This document shows positions 28,295-39,463 of a DNA stretch of 64,000 nucleotides, one piece after another. The stretch is taken from positions 806,001 through 870,000 of the forward strand of contig NZ_JAIVLF010000001.1 in assembly GCF_020524485.1 (NCBI RefSeq). Direction: 5' to 3'. A program made the position numbers and the translations under genes. The stretch's first letter is position 1; the number at the start of each line of letters is the position of its first letter. The notes under the pieces are model-generated. The model saw only the letters and a program-made list of their open reading frames with translations. It did not search any database and had not been told where the DNA came from. Origin of the DNA: Novosphingobium profundi (GTDB lineage Bacteria > Pseudomonadota > Alphaproteobacteria > Sphingomonadales > Sphingomonadaceae).

Positions 28295-29143
28295 GTGGCA
28301 GGCACCCAGACACAGGAGAGCGGGCAAGATGGCGGCGAGGTAATCCTGCGTCACCGCCTCTCCACGCGGTTGTGGCACGCGCTCAACGCGCTGACCCTGC
28401 TCGTTCTCCTGATGAGCGGCCTGATGATCTTCAACGCGCACCCGCGCCTCTACTGGGGCGAATACGGTGCGAACTACGACGCGCCCTGGCTCAAGGTGTC
28501 CTCGGCGCGGATGGGCACCCGCGAGTTCGGTTTCGTGCAGATCGCCAACTCCCGCGTCGAGACTACCGGCGTGCTGGGATTGTGGGAGGATCAGGACGGG
28601 CGCCAGCAACGCCGCGCCTTTCCCTACTGGATGACGCTGCCCTCGCGCTACAGCCTGGCGCTCGCGCGGATCTGGCACCTGGCCTTTGCCTGGGTGCTCG
28701 CGCTGGGGCTGCTCGGCTATCTCCTCTGGTCGCTGGTGAACGGCCATCTGAGGCGCGATATTCATATCACGCGCCGCGAATGGCATCCGCGCACGCTCTG
28801 GCAGGACGTGAAGGCCCACGCGCGGCTGCGCTTTCCCAAGGGAGAGGCGGCGCGGCATTACTCGGTCCTGCAGAAGCTCGCCTATGCCGGTGTGCTCTTC
28901 ATCCTGTTGCCGGGGATGATCGCAACGGGGCTTGCCATGTCGCCGGGCACGGACGCCTGGGCGCCGTTCCTGACGCAGCTTGTGGGCGGGCGCCAGACCG
29001 CGCGCTCGCTGCACTTTCTCTTCGCTTTCGGCCTTGTTCTCTTCTTTGCTGTTCACATGGCCATGGTGGTGCTGGCAGGCCCTCTCAAGCATCTGCGGGC
29101 CATCGTGACCGGACGGATGCGACTTGAGGAGGAAGCCTCGTGA
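28295..29143 (+). CDS. Cytochrome b561-like membrane protein
   Basis: A 282-aa integral membrane protein with four or five hydrophobic segments. His residues in RLWHALNAL, RIWHLAFAW, SLHFLF and FAVHMAMVV are placed as heme b ligands, as in b/b6 and YedZ-like electron carriers. It starts with GTG (GGAG about 8 bases upstream) and overlaps the next gene by four bases. Paired with a molybdoenzyme, it probably links that enzyme to the quinone pool. An internal hydrophilic loop of about 75 residues (after the first span) is long for the family. Confidence 0.85.
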   Translation: MAGTQTQESGQDGGEVILRHRLSTRLWHALNALTLLVLLMSGLMIFNAHPRLYWGEYGANYDAPWLKVSSARMGTREFGFVQIANSRVETTGVLGLWEDQDGRQQRRAFPYWMTLPSRYSLALARIWHLAFAWVLALGLLGYLLWSLVNGHLRRDIHITRREWHPRTLWQDVKAHARLRFPKGEAARHYSVLQKLAYAGVLFILLPGMIATGLAMSPGTDAWAPFLTQLVGGRQTARSLHFLFAFGLVLFFAVHMAMVVLAGPLKHLRAIVTGRMRLEEEAS

Positions 29144-29925
29144 GCCGGATCCTGCGCCCCCATGGCGGTCTTGCCCTCTCGCGCCGGGGCCTTCTTCGTG
29201 GGGGCGTCGTGGCGGCAGGCGGCCTTGCCCTGTCCGGGTGCGATGACCTGTGGCGCGCGGACGCGGCCAAGGATGTCCTCACCCGTGCCGAGGATCTGCA
29301 CCGCTGGAGCCAGCGCACCCTTGGCGGCGAGGCGCTGGCGCGCGAGTACACCCGCGCCGACCTCTCGCCGCGTTTTCGTGCCAACGGCAGTCGGGGCGTG
29401 GCCGATGCCGCCTACCGCCGCCAGTTGGGCGAGGGCTTTGCGGGCTGGACCTTGCGCGTCGAAGGTCTGGTGGCTCGCCCGCTCGATCTCTCGCTCGCCG
29501 CGCTTCAGGACCTGCCCCAGCGAAGCCAGATCACCCGGCACGACTGTGTCGAGGGGTGGAGCGCGATCGGCCAGTGGCAGGGCCCCCAGCTTGGTGGCCT
29601 GCTCCGGCTCGCCGGGGTGTCCGAGAAGGCGCGCTACATCGTCTTCCATTGCGCGGACCTCTATCACGGACGCCCCTACTACGAATCGATTGATCTGGCC
29701 GATGCCTTCCATCCCCAGACGATCCTCGCCTGGCAGATGAACGGCGCCCCGCTTGAAGAGGCGCACGGAGCGCCCTTGCGCCTGCGGGTCGAGCGCCAGC
29801 TGGGGTACAAGCACGCCAAGTTCGTGACCCGGATCGTTGCTGTGGACAGCCTCCAGGGCATCTACGGGGGCAAGGGTGGGTACTGGGAAGACGTGGGCGA
29901 CTACGCCTGGTACGCCGGAATCTGA
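29140..29925 (+). CDS. Tat-exported molybdopterin-dependent oxidoreductase
   Basis: A 261-aa sulfite-oxidase-fold protein. The N-terminus has a twin-arginine motif SRRGLLRGG and then LSGC (Cys34), which reads as a lipobox, so the enzyme may be exported folded and lipid-anchored. The cofactor-binding Cys136 is in RHDCVEGWSAIGQW, with WQMNGAPLEEAHGAPLRL in pieces downstream as in YedY/MsrP-like proteins. It starts with GTG overlapping the cytochrome b gene. Substrate unknown; related enzymes reduce oxidised Met or oxidise sulfite. Confidence 0.85.
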   Translation: MSRILRPHGGLALSRRGLLRGGVVAAGGLALSGCDDLWRADAAKDVLTRAEDLHRWSQRTLGGEALAREYTRADLSPRFRANGSRGVADAAYRRQLGEGFAGWTLRVEGLVARPLDLSLAALQDLPQRSQITRHDCVEGWSAIGQWQGPQLGGLLRLAGVSEKARYIVFHCADLYHGRPYYESIDLADAFHPQTILAWQMNGAPLEEAHGAPLRLRVERQLGYKHAKFVTRIVAVDSLQGIYGGKGGYWEDVGDYAWYAGI

Positions 29926-30185
29926 GCGGCGCGGGCGATCCTGCCTGCGCGGCTGCGACGGAAAATTCGGTTTATGCGCGCTGCGCATGGGGAATCGTGC
30001 GCGGGCGTGTCTTCAAACCTTCATAAACTTTCGAAAGTCACGCAAATTGCCGCTTTGCGCTGCTGGACGGTTGCGCAAGCGGAGATGTCCTTGCACATTC
30101 GCCCGGTTCTCGCTCGATATCCGGCGGGGGTGCGCAGGCGCGTGGGCGCTGCGCACAGGGGGTTGCAGACTGGAGACTAGCACGA

Positions 30186-31700
<1,515 letters not shown>

Positions 31701-31755
31701 TCCAAGGCGTGCGGCGTGGGCCTTATCCGCGCCGCACCCTCCCCGCTTGCACACA

Positions 31756-31793
31756 AAAAGGCGCGCCGCAGACAGCTCCGCAGCGCGCCTTTT
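31756..31793. terminator. Intrinsic terminator between converging genes
   Basis: AAAAGGCGCGC and GCGCGCCTTTT form an 11-bp stem around a 16-nt loop. A-run on one side and T-run on the other make it work in both directions, ending the symporter (+) and the small gene at 31,815 (-). Confidence 0.85.
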
Positions 31794-31814
31794 CCTTAAG
31801 GTCGGTGCGGCGTG

Positions 31815-32015
31815 TCAGCGCCCGGGCAGACGCTCGACTGAGCCTTCGGGGGAGATGGCAAGATCGGGATGCAGGGCGGTAATCGTCTCGCTCATGCGGT
31901 CGAGCGCGGACTGGACGAAAGCGGCCTCCACGAGGAACTCGCGTTCGTCGAGCAGGATGAGGGCTTCGCGAAGCAAGCCATGTGCGCGAGCGATCTTGTC
32001 TTGTGCCTGGTCCAT
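31815..32015 (-). CDS. Small hypothetical helical protein
   Basis: A 66-aa protein, mostly two amphipathic helices (KIARAHGLLREALILLDER and LVEAAFVQSALDRMSETITAL in pieces) with an acidic, Pro-containing tail. No signal peptide or known motif. It is followed by a shared terminator, and reads as a real small gene, though no homologue comes to mind. Confidence 0.5.
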   Translation of the reverse strand: MDQAQDKIARAHGLLREALILLDEREFLVEAAFVQSALDRMSETITALHPDLAISPEGSVERLPGR

Positions 32016-32149
32016 GCAACGCCCCGATTAATTTTTTGCAAGGTTGCCGGTGACTAGGGCTTTTACCTTAGTCCTGCAAATATAAATCTAACCCATTTTG
32101 GATGAATAGGGCAGTAACAAGTTAACGGACGCAGAATTTAGTCGAAATC

Positions 32150-33469
32150 CTAGAGCGCAAGCTTGAGCCTGGCGGCCTCCTCGCGCACCGCGCGCGGCTG
32201 GTCGGGCCAGATGCCACGCGTGTCGTAGACGAGCTTTTCGGCCCGTTCGGCCAGTGGCACGACCTTGAACACGTCGTGGTCGACCAGGACCACGAAGATG
32301 TCGCAGGTTTCCAGCGCCTCGTCGATGTCGATCTGTGCGACGCCGGTGTCGGTGAACTCGATCGGGAGTTCCTCCGCATAAGGCTCGACCACGTGGATGC
32401 GCGGGCCGAACTTGCGGACAAGGCGGCTGGTGATGAAGCGCGCCGGGCTCTCGCGAAAATCGTCGATGTTCGCCTTGAAGGCAAGGCCCAGGCACGCGAC
32501 CTTCGCATCCGGGTGTGCCTCGATCAGGCCCTCGGCCTTGGCGATGACATGGTGCATCTTGTGGTCGTTGACCCCGCGGGCGGTGCGGATGAGCGGCGTT
32601 TCCTCGGGCGCGCCGTGGACGATAAACCAGGGGTCGACCGCGATGCAGTGCCCGCCCACGCCCGGCCCCGGCGTCAGGATGTTGACGCGCGGGTGGCGGT
32701 TGGCAAGACGGATCACTTCCCAGACATCCAGCCCCATCGCGTCCGAAACGATCGAAAGCTCGTTGGCAAAGGCGATGTTGACGTCGCGGTAGGCGTTCTC
32801 GACAAGCTTGGTCATCTCGGCCGAGCGCGCGTCGGTGGTGACGCATTCGCCGCGTACGAAGCGCTTGTAGAAGGCGAGCGCCTTGCGCGCGCAGCGCGGG
32901 GTGATGCCGCCGATCGAGCGGTCGTTGTTGGTCAGTTCCTCCAGGATGCGCCCGGGGAGGACGCGCTCGGGGCAGTAGGCGATGGAAATGTCGGGTGTCT
33001 CGTGCGTGAGGCCCGGGATCTTGAGATCGGGACGGGCCTTGGCGATGAGATCGCGCAGCTCCTCGGTTGTCCCCACAGGAGAGGTCGATTCCAGGATGAC
33101 CGTGTCGCCGTGCTTGAGGACAGGCGCGATGGTGCGTCCGGCTTCCAGGACATAGGAGACATCGGGCGCGTGCTTGCCCCCGTCCGCACCGTCCTTGTGG
33201 AAGGGGGTGGGCACCGCGATCACGAAGACATCGGCGGGCGTAACCTCAGTCGAGGCGGAGAGGAGCCCGCGCGCGACCACGCCCTGGACCAGGCCGTCGA
33301 GATCGACTTCCTCGATGTGGATTTCGCCCCGGTTGATCGTGTCGACCACGCTTTGCGAGACATCGAGGCCCAGCACCTTGCAGCCCGCGCGCGCGATCAC
33401 CGCGGCGGTGGGAAGGCCGATGTAGCCAAGGCCGACGACGCAGACGCTGGGCTTAGTTTCCGACTTCAT
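32150..33469 (-). CDS. wecC: UDP-N-acetyl-D-mannosamine dehydrogenase
   Basis: A 439-aa UDP-glucose/GDP-mannose dehydrogenase-family enzyme that oxidises UDP-ManNAc to UDP-ManNAcA with two NAD. The NAD site GLGYIGLP is at the N-terminus, STSPVGTTEEL and the catalytic Cys in GPGVGGHCIAVDP lie in order, and a C-terminal UDP-binding domain follows. It overlaps wecB by 17 bp. The product is a precursor for surface polysaccharide. No glycosyltransferase or polymerase genes are adjacent. Confidence 0.92.
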   Translation of the reverse strand: MKSETKPSVCVVGLGYIGLPTAAVIARAGCKVLGLDVSQSVVDTINRGEIHIEEVDLDGLVQGVVARGLLSASTEVTPADVFVIAVPTPFHKDGADGGKHAPDVSYVLEAGRTIAPVLKHGDTVILESTSPVGTTEELRDLIAKARPDLKIPGLTHETPDISIAYCPERVLPGRILEELTNNDRSIGGITPRCARKALAFYKRFVRGECVTTDARSAEMTKLVENAYRDVNIAFANELSIVSDAMGLDVWEVIRLANRHPRVNILTPGPGVGGHCIAVDPWFIVHGAPEETPLIRTARGVNDHKMHHVIAKAEGLIEAHPDAKVACLGLAFKANIDDFRESPARFITSRLVRKFGPRIHVVEPYAEELPIEFTDTGVAQIDIDEALETCDIFVVLVDHDVFKVVPLAERAEKLVYDTRGIWPDQPRAVREEAARLKLAL

Positions 33470-34586
33470 GTGCAATGTGCTCCAGGATTTGGCGTGCGGC
33501 GGTCCCGTCCCCGAACGGATTGTGCGCGCGCGCCATGGCCTCGTACGATCCCCTATCGTCGAGCAGGGTTGAGATTTCGGAAACGATGCGCGCCGGCGCC
33601 GTTCCGACCAGTTTGGCCGTTCCCGCCGCAACGCCCTCGGGCCGCTCGGTCGTCTCGCGCATGACGAGGACCGGTTTGCCAAGGGCGGGGGCTTCCTCCT
33701 GCACGCCGCCCGAATCCGTCAGCATGATTTCGGCCAGGGTGAGCAGGCGGGCAAAGTGCGGATAGTCGAGCGGTTCGATCAGCGCGACGTTGGCAAGGCC
33801 CGCGAGCCGGGCGTTCATCACCGCGCGCACGTTGGGGTTGAGGTGGACCGGAAAAATGACGGCGGTGTCGGGCCTGGCGGCGATTTCGCGAATGGCGGTG
33901 GCGATGCCTTCCATGCCCTCGCCGAAATTCTCGCGCCGGTGGCTGGTGACACCGATGATCCGCTTGCCGGAAAAGCGCTCTTCCAGCTCGGCAAGGCCTT
34001 GCGCCAGTTCGGGGCGTGCGGCGATCTCAGCGGTGACCCAGTGCAGCGCATCGATCACGGTGTTGCCGGTCACGTGGACGCGCGCGGGATCGACGTTCTC
34101 CTTCACCAGCGCACCTTGCGCGGTGGTGGTGGGCGCAAAGTGCAGGCTGGCCAGCGACCCGATGATCTTGCGGTTCACCTCTTCGGGCCAGGGGTGGTAG
34201 ATGTTGTAGGAGCGCAGCCCCGCCTCGACATGGTCGACCGGGATCTGGCGGTAGTAGGCCGCAAGGCCGCCCGCCATCGCGGTCGCCGTATCGCCCTGCA
34301 CGATGACCCGGGCAGGCCGCACCGTGTCCATGACCGCACCGAGCCCGGTCAGGAGCCGGGCGGTCAGCGCATCGAGGCTCTGGTCGGGCTGCATCACGTC
34401 AAGATCGTGGTCGGGCACGATCCCGGCGATTTCCAGGACCTGGTCGAGCATCTGGCGATGCTGGGCCGAGACACAGACCACGCATTCGAAGCGCGGGTCG
34501 GCCTTCAGCGCGTGGATGACGGGGAACAGCTTGATCGCCTCGGGGCGTGTGCCGAAGACGACGAGAATGCGGGCGGGCTGCGTCAT
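33453..34586 (-). CDS. wecB: UDP-N-acetylglucosamine 2-epimerase (non-hydrolysing)
   Basis: A 377-aa GT-B-fold epimerase making UDP-ManNAc from UDP-GlcNAc. Marks include VFGTRPEAIKLFPV at the start, VQGDTATAMAGG, VTSHRRENFGEG and SGGVQEEAPALGKPVLVMRETTERPEG (in pieces). It supplies the substrate for the dehydrogenase encoded immediately downstream. Confidence 0.93.
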   Translation of the reverse strand: MTQPARILVVFGTRPEAIKLFPVIHALKADPRFECVVCVSAQHRQMLDQVLEIAGIVPDHDLDVMQPDQSLDALTARLLTGLGAVMDTVRPARVIVQGDTATAMAGGLAAYYRQIPVDHVEAGLRSYNIYHPWPEEVNRKIIGSLASLHFAPTTTAQGALVKENVDPARVHVTGNTVIDALHWVTAEIAARPELAQGLAELEERFSGKRIIGVTSHRRENFGEGMEGIATAIREIAARPDTAVIFPVHLNPNVRAVMNARLAGLANVALIEPLDYPHFARLLTLAEIMLTDSGGVQEEAPALGKPVLVMRETTERPEGVAAGTAKLVGTAPARIVSEISTLLDDRGSYEAMARAHNPFGDGTAARQILEHIAHEVGN

Positions 34587-34697
34587 GAGACGGGCTGTAT
34601 CAGCGGAGTGTTAAGCAGGGAATAAGCATTCGCCGATTGGGGGCGAATGGATTGGTGACGCTTCAAAGTCAAAAGGACGAAGTTGGAAGAAGAAGGA

Positions 34698-34811
34698 CCA
34701 AGGGGCCATCGCCCCTTGACCCCGAAACGGGATACCTCACGAGTCTCGCCAGAGGTGGCGCAAGGAAGGTGAGGTGGGCGGTTCGGGGAGGCCGAGGGCG
34801 GTGGCCCTCGG
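34698..34811. repeat. Dispersed three-hairpin intergenic repeat, copy A
   Basis: Three hairpins in a row: AAGGGGCcatcGCCCCTT, a larger imperfect one (CCCCGAAACGGG...CCTCAC with GTGAGG...CGGTTCGGGG), and CCGAGGGCggtgGCCCTCGG. The same order occurs at 42,396-42,510. It fills most of the 240-bp gap between wecB and the next gene. Confidence 0.8.
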
Positions 34812-34826
34812 ACTTGCTCTTATGAC

Positions 34827-35558
34827 TTACGCCGCAGGCTTGCGGGCGAACCACAGGGTATGTGGGTAGGACGTGCCGCTGGGACGCGAGCCGACGGTGC
34901 GGGCGGTCACGGCAAAGCCAGCCTCCTCCAGACGCGTGGTGAAGGCAGGATCGAACCAGGCCGACCAGACCGCGAGGATACCGCCCGGGCGCAGGGCGCG
35001 CAGCGAGCCTGCGAGGCCCTCGGGCGAATAGAGCCCGTCATTCTGCCAGCGGGTGAGGCCTTCGGGGCCGTTGTCGACGTCGAGCAGGATCGCATCGTAA
35101 CCCTCGCGCGCGGCGCCGATCAGCATGGCGACGTCATCTTCCACGACCATCACGCGCGGATCGTCGAGGCAGCCGTCGGTGAGTTCGTGCATGGGCCCGC
35201 GCGCCCAAGTGATGATCTCGGGCACGATCTCGGCCACGCACACGCCAGCATCTGCGGGCAGGGCCGAGAGCGCGGCGCGCAGGGTGAAGCCCATGCCATA
35301 GCCACCGATCAGCATCTGCACGCCCGGACGGCCCGAAAGCATGTCGCAGGTCATCACGGCCAGCGCCTCTTCCGAGGCATTGGCCTCGGTACTCATCAGC
35401 TCGGTGTCTTCGAGCAGGATGGTGAAGGCATCGCCGTGCTGGACGAGGCGCATCTCCACGCCCTCGGGCACGAAGGCGGTGCCCAGCAGCACGTCGTTGC
35501 TGGTGTCGATGGGGCCGGTGTCGGTGGGAGCCGTGGCGGTGGATTGGGAAAGGGCCAT
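34827..35558 (-). CDS. Spermidine-synthase-like methyltransferase-fold protein
   Basis: A 243-aa protein with the polyamine-synthase Rossmann fold: LLIGGYGMGFTLR-like nucleotide loop (GGYGMGF), VAEIVPEII at the end of strand 2, ILLDVDNGPEG near strand 4 and a GGILAVWS strand 5. Typical spermidine synthases have GGGDG in the first loop; here GGYGMGF suggests it is not a standard spermidine synthase. A TTG at 35,564 has a better-spaced AGGA than the ATG at 35,558; either may be used. Confidence 0.7.
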   Translation of the reverse strand: MALSQSTATAPTDTGPIDTSNDVLLGTAFVPEGVEMRLVQHGDAFTILLEDTELMSTEANASEEALAVMTCDMLSGRPGVQMLIGGYGMGFTLRAALSALPADAGVCVAEIVPEIITWARGPMHELTDGCLDDPRVMVVEDDVAMLIGAAREGYDAILLDVDNGPEGLTRWQNDGLYSPEGLAGSLRALRPGGILAVWSAWFDPAFTTRLEEAGFAVTARTVGSRPSGTSYPHTLWFARKPAA

Positions 35559-35769
35559 GCGCAATTGAGGTCCTGCCGTGTAAGCAAGAGCGCGGCGCGT
35601 CTCTCAGCCGGGACATGCCTACACGATGATGGCCCCGATCCCCTCCGGCATGGGCGAGGCGGGGGAGGATGGCAATACATGGTGGCCCAAAGGACAAATC
35701 GGCTGTGGATGGGGAGCCATGCACCAGTTCTGCTTGCTCCTTGCCGCGGCCTTGGGCATGCACGCGCGC

Positions 35770-36324
35770 ATGGCAATTCTGAGCGACAAGTGGATTCGGC
35801 AGCAGGCCCGCGAAAACGGCATGATCGAGCCGTTCGTGGAGGCCCAGCGCCGCGATGGCTGCATCTCCTACGGGCTTTCGTCCTATGGCTACGACGCGCG
35901 CGTGGCGCCCGAGTTCAAGATCTTCACCAACGTCGATTCCGCGATCGTCGACCCCAAGGATTTCGCCAGTAATTCCTTCGTCGACCGCGAGACCGACGTC
36001 TGCGTGATCCCACCCAACTCCTTTGCGCTCGCGCGTACGGTTGAGTACTTCCGCGTGCCCAAGGACGTGCTGGTCATCTGCCTTGGCAAGAGCACCTATG
36101 CGCGCTGCGGCATCATCGTGAACGTCACTCCGCTGGAACCGGGCTGGGAAGGGCACGTCACGCTCGAATTCTCGAACACGACGCCGCTGCCCGCGCGCAT
36201 CTACGCGAACGAGGGCGCCTGCCAGTTCCTGTTCCTCAAGGGCAACGAGCCGTGCGAGACCAGCTACGCGGACCGCGCGGGCAAGTACATGGGCCAGCGC
36301 GGGGTTACGCTCCCGCGTCTGTGA
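35770..36324 (+). CDS. dcd: dCTP deaminase
   Basis: A 184-aa dUTPase-fold enzyme converting dCTP to dUTP and ammonia in pyrimidine nucleotide synthesis. It begins [13 protein letters not shown] as is typical, with [33 protein letters not shown] (in pieces, with the catalytic Glu) and the [19 protein letters not shown] tail. The gene ends 20 bp inside the opposite-strand transglutaminase-like gene. Confidence 0.95.
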   Translation: MAILSDKWIRQQARENGMIEPFVEAQRRDGCISYGLSSYGYDARVAPEFKIFTNVDSAIVDPKDFASNSFVDRETDVCVIPPNSFALARTVEYFRVPKDVLVICLGKSTYARCGIIVNVTPLEPGWEGHVTLEFSNTTPLPARIYANEGACQFLFLKGNEPCETSYADRAGKYMGQRGVTLPRL

Positions 36325-37096
36325 TCCGGCGCACGGCCACGCTCTGGCGGACAAGTTCGAGCTGGCCGTAACTGGTGAGAAACGAGGCATCGGCGGCATC
36401 GCGCCCGATGCCGATCTTGGCCATTTCGCTGGCCTTGGCCATTCCCGTGCTGTCGACCAGGTGCCAGCACCCGTTGAGGAAGACTTCGGCGACCGCGTGG
36501 AAATCGGGCGGATCGACGTCGGGTCCGTAGACGCTGGCAAAGCGCGCGGGGATGGCGCTCGCCCGGGTGAGCGCGATCATCAGGTGCGCATAGTCGCGGC
36601 ACACGCCCTTGCCGGCGTGGAATGTGTCGGCAGCCGTGGTCTGGGCATCGCTCGCGCCCGGTTCGTAGGACAGCGTCGCGGCAATCCAGTCGCGAATGGC
36701 GGCGACGCGCGCGCCGCCCTGTGTGCCCGGAAAAGTCTCCTCGACAAAATCCTGGAAGGTGTCGGCCGGGCAAAAGCGCGAGGCCATGAGGTAGTCGACC
36801 GTCTCGCCCGGCAGCATATGCGGCGGCGTTGCGGGCAGGGGCTCGATCTCGGTGACGAGGCGGTGGACCTCGACCTCGGCGGTGTAGCGCACGTGGAGCG
36901 GCTGGTCGGTGCGCAGCCAGATCCGCTCGCCGATGCTGGCCTGACCCGGCACGCGGGCGAAATGGTCGCTGGGAGGAAGCTCGATATACGGCGCGCGCAC
37001 CAACTGTTCGGGGATCATCGCCGCCTCGATCTGGAGGAGGATGTCGGCCGTGCCGGACAGCGCGTAGTGAAGCTCGGTCTCGATCGCAATTGCCAT
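36305..37096 (-). CDS. Transglutaminase-like cysteine protease-fold protein
   Basis: A 263-aa protein whose C-terminal half has the Cys-His-Asp triad in order: [21 protein letters not shown] and WHLVDSTG. The N-terminal half is a beta-rich domain as in bacterial transglutaminase-like proteins. No signal peptide is evident. Members may be proteases or crosslinking enzymes; the substrate is unknown. It overlaps dcd tail to tail by 20 bp. Confidence 0.85.
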   Translation of the reverse strand: MAIAIETELHYALSGTADILLQIEAAMIPEQLVRAPYIELPPSDHFARVPGQASIGERIWLRTDQPLHVRYTAEVEVHRLVTEIEPLPATPPHMLPGETVDYLMASRFCPADTFQDFVEETFPGTQGGARVAAIRDWIAATLSYEPGASDAQTTAADTFHAGKGVCRDYAHLMIALTRASAIPARFASVYGPDVDPPDFHAVAEVFLNGCWHLVDSTGMAKASEMAKIGIGRDAADASFLTSYGQLELVRQSVAVRRITDAGA

Positions 37097-37165
37097 GGGG
37101 CCCCTCGCGCCGCAGCGGATTTCTCACCGCTCAATGCGCGAGGGGCGCGATGGCTCCGCAGCCGG

Positions 37166-38092
37166 TCAGCTTTTCTTTGTCTTCTTCACGTGGTCGCTGC
37201 GTCCGAAGTCGGGGCGCGAGTCGTCCTGGCCTTCCTCGATGATTGAGCGGCGGATGGCGCGGGTGCGGGTGAACTGGTCGAACAGGGCCTCGCCATCGCC
37301 CACCCGGATCGCGCGCTGGAGCGCGGTCAGGTCCTCGGTGAAGCGCTGGAGCATGGTCAGCACCGCTTCCTTGTTGGACAGGAAGACGTCGCGCCACATC
37401 GTCGGGTCCGAGGCGGCGATACGCGTGAAGTCGCGGAAGCCACCCGCCGAGTACTTGATGACCTCGCTTTGCGTCACGTCCTCCAGGTCCGAGGCCGTGC
37501 CCACGATGGTATAGGCGATGAGGTGGGGCAGGTGGCTGGTGACGGCAAGCACGAGATCGTGGTGCTCGGGCGACATCAGTTCCACGTTGGCGCCCAGCGT
37601 CTCCCAGAATTCGACCAGCGTGGTAAGCTTCAGGAGATCGGTGTGTTCGGGCGGGGTGACGATGCACCAGCGGCCCTGGAACAGCGAGGCGAAACCGGCG
37701 TCGGGGCCGGAATTCTCGGTACCCGCAACGGGGTGCGCGGGGATCACGATGTGATCGGGCAGGGCCTGCGCCAGGTCCGCGGCGATACGCTTCTTGGACG
37801 AGCCTACATCGCTGACGAGGCATTCGGGCGGGATCGCCTCGCGCAAGGGCCTGGCCGCCTTGCCGATGGCGCCCGGCGGCACGCAGAAGATGACGAGTTC
37901 GGCCTCGGCCACCGCTTCCTCGGCGCTCTCGCATACCGTGTGGCACAAGCTGCGCTCGGCCGCCCGGGCGCGCGTGACGGGATCGAGATCGTAGCCGGTG
38001 ACGCGCGCTTCGGGCAGGTATTCCTGGATGGCGAGGCCGATCGAGCCCCCCTGCAGGCCCAGCCCGATGATCGCGATCTGCGAAAAGGTCAT
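37166..38092 (-). CDS. tyrC: Prephenate/arogenate dehydrogenase
   Basis: A 308-aa TyrA-family enzyme, the oxidative decarboxylation step to tyrosine. The NAD site [11 protein letters not shown] opens the protein, with DVGSSK and [16 protein letters not shown] (family marks) following. There is no chorismate mutase or ACT domain, so it is monofunctional and of the cyclohexadienyl type common in alphaproteobacteria. It overlaps hisC by four bases. Confidence 0.9.
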   Translation of the reverse strand: MTFSQIAIIGLGLQGGSIGLAIQEYLPEARVTGYDLDPVTRARAAERSLCHTVCESAEEAVAEAELVIFCVPPGAIGKAARPLREAIPPECLVSDVGSSKKRIAADLAQALPDHIVIPAHPVAGTENSGPDAGFASLFQGRWCIVTPPEHTDLLKLTTLVEFWETLGANVELMSPEHHDLVLAVTSHLPHLIAYTIVGTASDLEDVTQSEVIKYSAGGFRDFTRIAASDPTMWRDVFLSNKEAVLTMLQRFTEDLTALQRAIRVGDGEALFDQFTRTRAIRRSIIEEGQDDSRPDFGRSDHVKKTKKS

Positions 38093-39207
38093 CCGGCCGC
38101 CTCCGCTATTTCGGCGAGCGCCTCGGCCATGGCGTCCATGTCCACGCGCTTGCCGATGGTGAAGCGCAGCGCCTGGGGCAGGCCCTGGCCCGGCAGCCAG
38201 CGCACGATGTAGCCGCGCTCGGCAAGGCCGTTGTAGGCCGCCTCGGCGCTGAGCGAGCCCTCGAACAGGACGAGGACGAAGTTGGCCTGGCTCGGCAGCG
38301 GACGCAGGCCGTGATTGCCCAGAGCCTCCAGCTTGCCGACGAAGCGCGCGCGCTCCTCCAGATTGTGCGTGAAGCTGCGCTCGATGAACGCGGTGTCGCC
38401 AAGCGCAGCGAGAGCGCTCGCCTGCGCGGTGACCGAGACGTTGAAGGGGCCGCGGATGCGGTTCAGCGTGTCGATGATGGCAGGTGCCCCGGTGCCCCAG
38501 CCCACGCGCTCCCCGGCAAGACCGAAGATCTTGGAGAAGGTGCGCGTGACAAGGACGTTCTCGTGCGTGGCGGCAAGCGCAAAAGCGCCGTCCTCATCCT
38601 CGGCGGGGACGTATTCGCCATAGGCCTGGTCGATCACCAGCAGCACGTCGGAGGGAAGCGCGGCGTGCAGGCGCGCGATCTCGCCCTTGGGCAGGTACGA
38701 GCCGGTCGGGTTGTTCGGATTGGCAAGGAAGACCACGCGGGTCTTCTCGGTGACGAGGCCGAGCAGGGCATCGACGTCGGTGCCGTAGTCCGCATCGGGC
38801 GCGACGACGGGCACCGCGCCGCAGCGACGTGCCGCGATGTCGTAGACCGCAAAGCCATAGCGTACGTAGATGACCTCATCGCCCGGCCCGGCATAGCCTT
38901 GGGCTGCAAGGTTCAGGATCTCGTCCGAGCCGGTGCCCATGACGACGCGCGCAGCCTCAAGGCCATGGCGCGCGGCAATCGCCTCGCGCAGCGCGCGGCT
39001 GTCGGGATCGGGGTAGAGCGAGGGCGGTACCGTCTCCTGGCGGGCGGCGAGGGCGGCCTCGCTCGTGCCCAGCGGGTTCTCGTTCGCCGAGAGCTTGATC
39101 AGCGGCTTGCCATCGGCTCCGGCCGACTTGCCCGGGACATAGGCATGGATCGCCTTGATCCACGGCTTGGGGGCAGGGGCGGGCTTGGACGTCGTGGTTT
39201 CGCTCAT
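38089..39207 (-). CDS. hisC: Histidinol-phosphate / aromatic aminotransferase
   Basis: A 372-aa PLP-dependent class I/II aminotransferase: LSANENPLG at the start, the [12 protein letters not shown] stretch, and the PLP lysine in [15 protein letters not shown]. HisC-type enzymes next to tyrC usually transaminate aromatic keto acids as well as histidinol phosphate, so this pair makes tyrosine and phenylalanine. The start at 39,207 is used because the leader upstream lacks a ribosome binding site. Confidence 0.9.
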   Translation of the reverse strand: MSETTTSKPAPAPKPWIKAIHAYVPGKSAGADGKPLIKLSANENPLGTSEAALAARQETVPPSLYPDPDSRALREAIAARHGLEAARVVMGTGSDEILNLAAQGYAGPGDEVIYVRYGFAVYDIAARRCGAVPVVAPDADYGTDVDALLGLVTEKTRVVFLANPNNPTGSYLPKGEIARLHAALPSDVLLVIDQAYGEYVPAEDEDGAFALAATHENVLVTRTFSKIFGLAGERVGWGTGAPAIIDTLNRIRGPFNVSVTAQASALAALGDTAFIERSFTHNLEERARFVGKLEALGNHGLRPLPSQANFVLVLFEGSLSAEAAYNGLAERGYIVRWLPGQGLPQALRFTIGKRVDMDAMAEALAEIAEAAG

Positions 39208-39408
39208 AGTGCGCGCGCCTTTACCCCAGCCATGGCGCGATTGCACCTGTCATTTCGACAAGCCCTGCGCTGTGCGCGGTGCAGGTGCGAGAAAGATGAG
39301 AGAAGTTTCAACTCTGTTCGCAGTCCGAACCCTGTTTCGGGTCAAATGTTCGCATTTTTCCGCAGAAAATCAGCTTCCTGCAGGGGCTTCGCAGGTGCGG
39401 TACGCAAA

Positions 39409-39454
39409 GTTTGACAGCGGGTGTCTAATCCGGGAAGCTGTAGCCCTGTCAAAC
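39409..39454 (+). promoter_or_regulatory. Inverted repeat in the metX leader
   Basis: GTTTGACAG (39,409-39,417) and CTGTCAAAC (39,446-39,454) pair perfectly over nine bases around a 28-nt loop, ending 9 bp before the metX ATG. Such a hairpin in a methionine-gene leader could be an operator or RNA switch. The sequence does not match the SAM-II riboswitch that I know from alphaproteobacterial metX/metA leaders. The hairpin would hide the ribosome-binding region. Confidence 0.4.
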
Positions 39455-39463
39455 AAAGTTTCC

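Noticed and set aside
39240..39463. SAM-II riboswitch upstream of metX
   Set aside because: The pseudoknot-forming segments of SAM-II are not visible. Only a simple inverted repeat is present.
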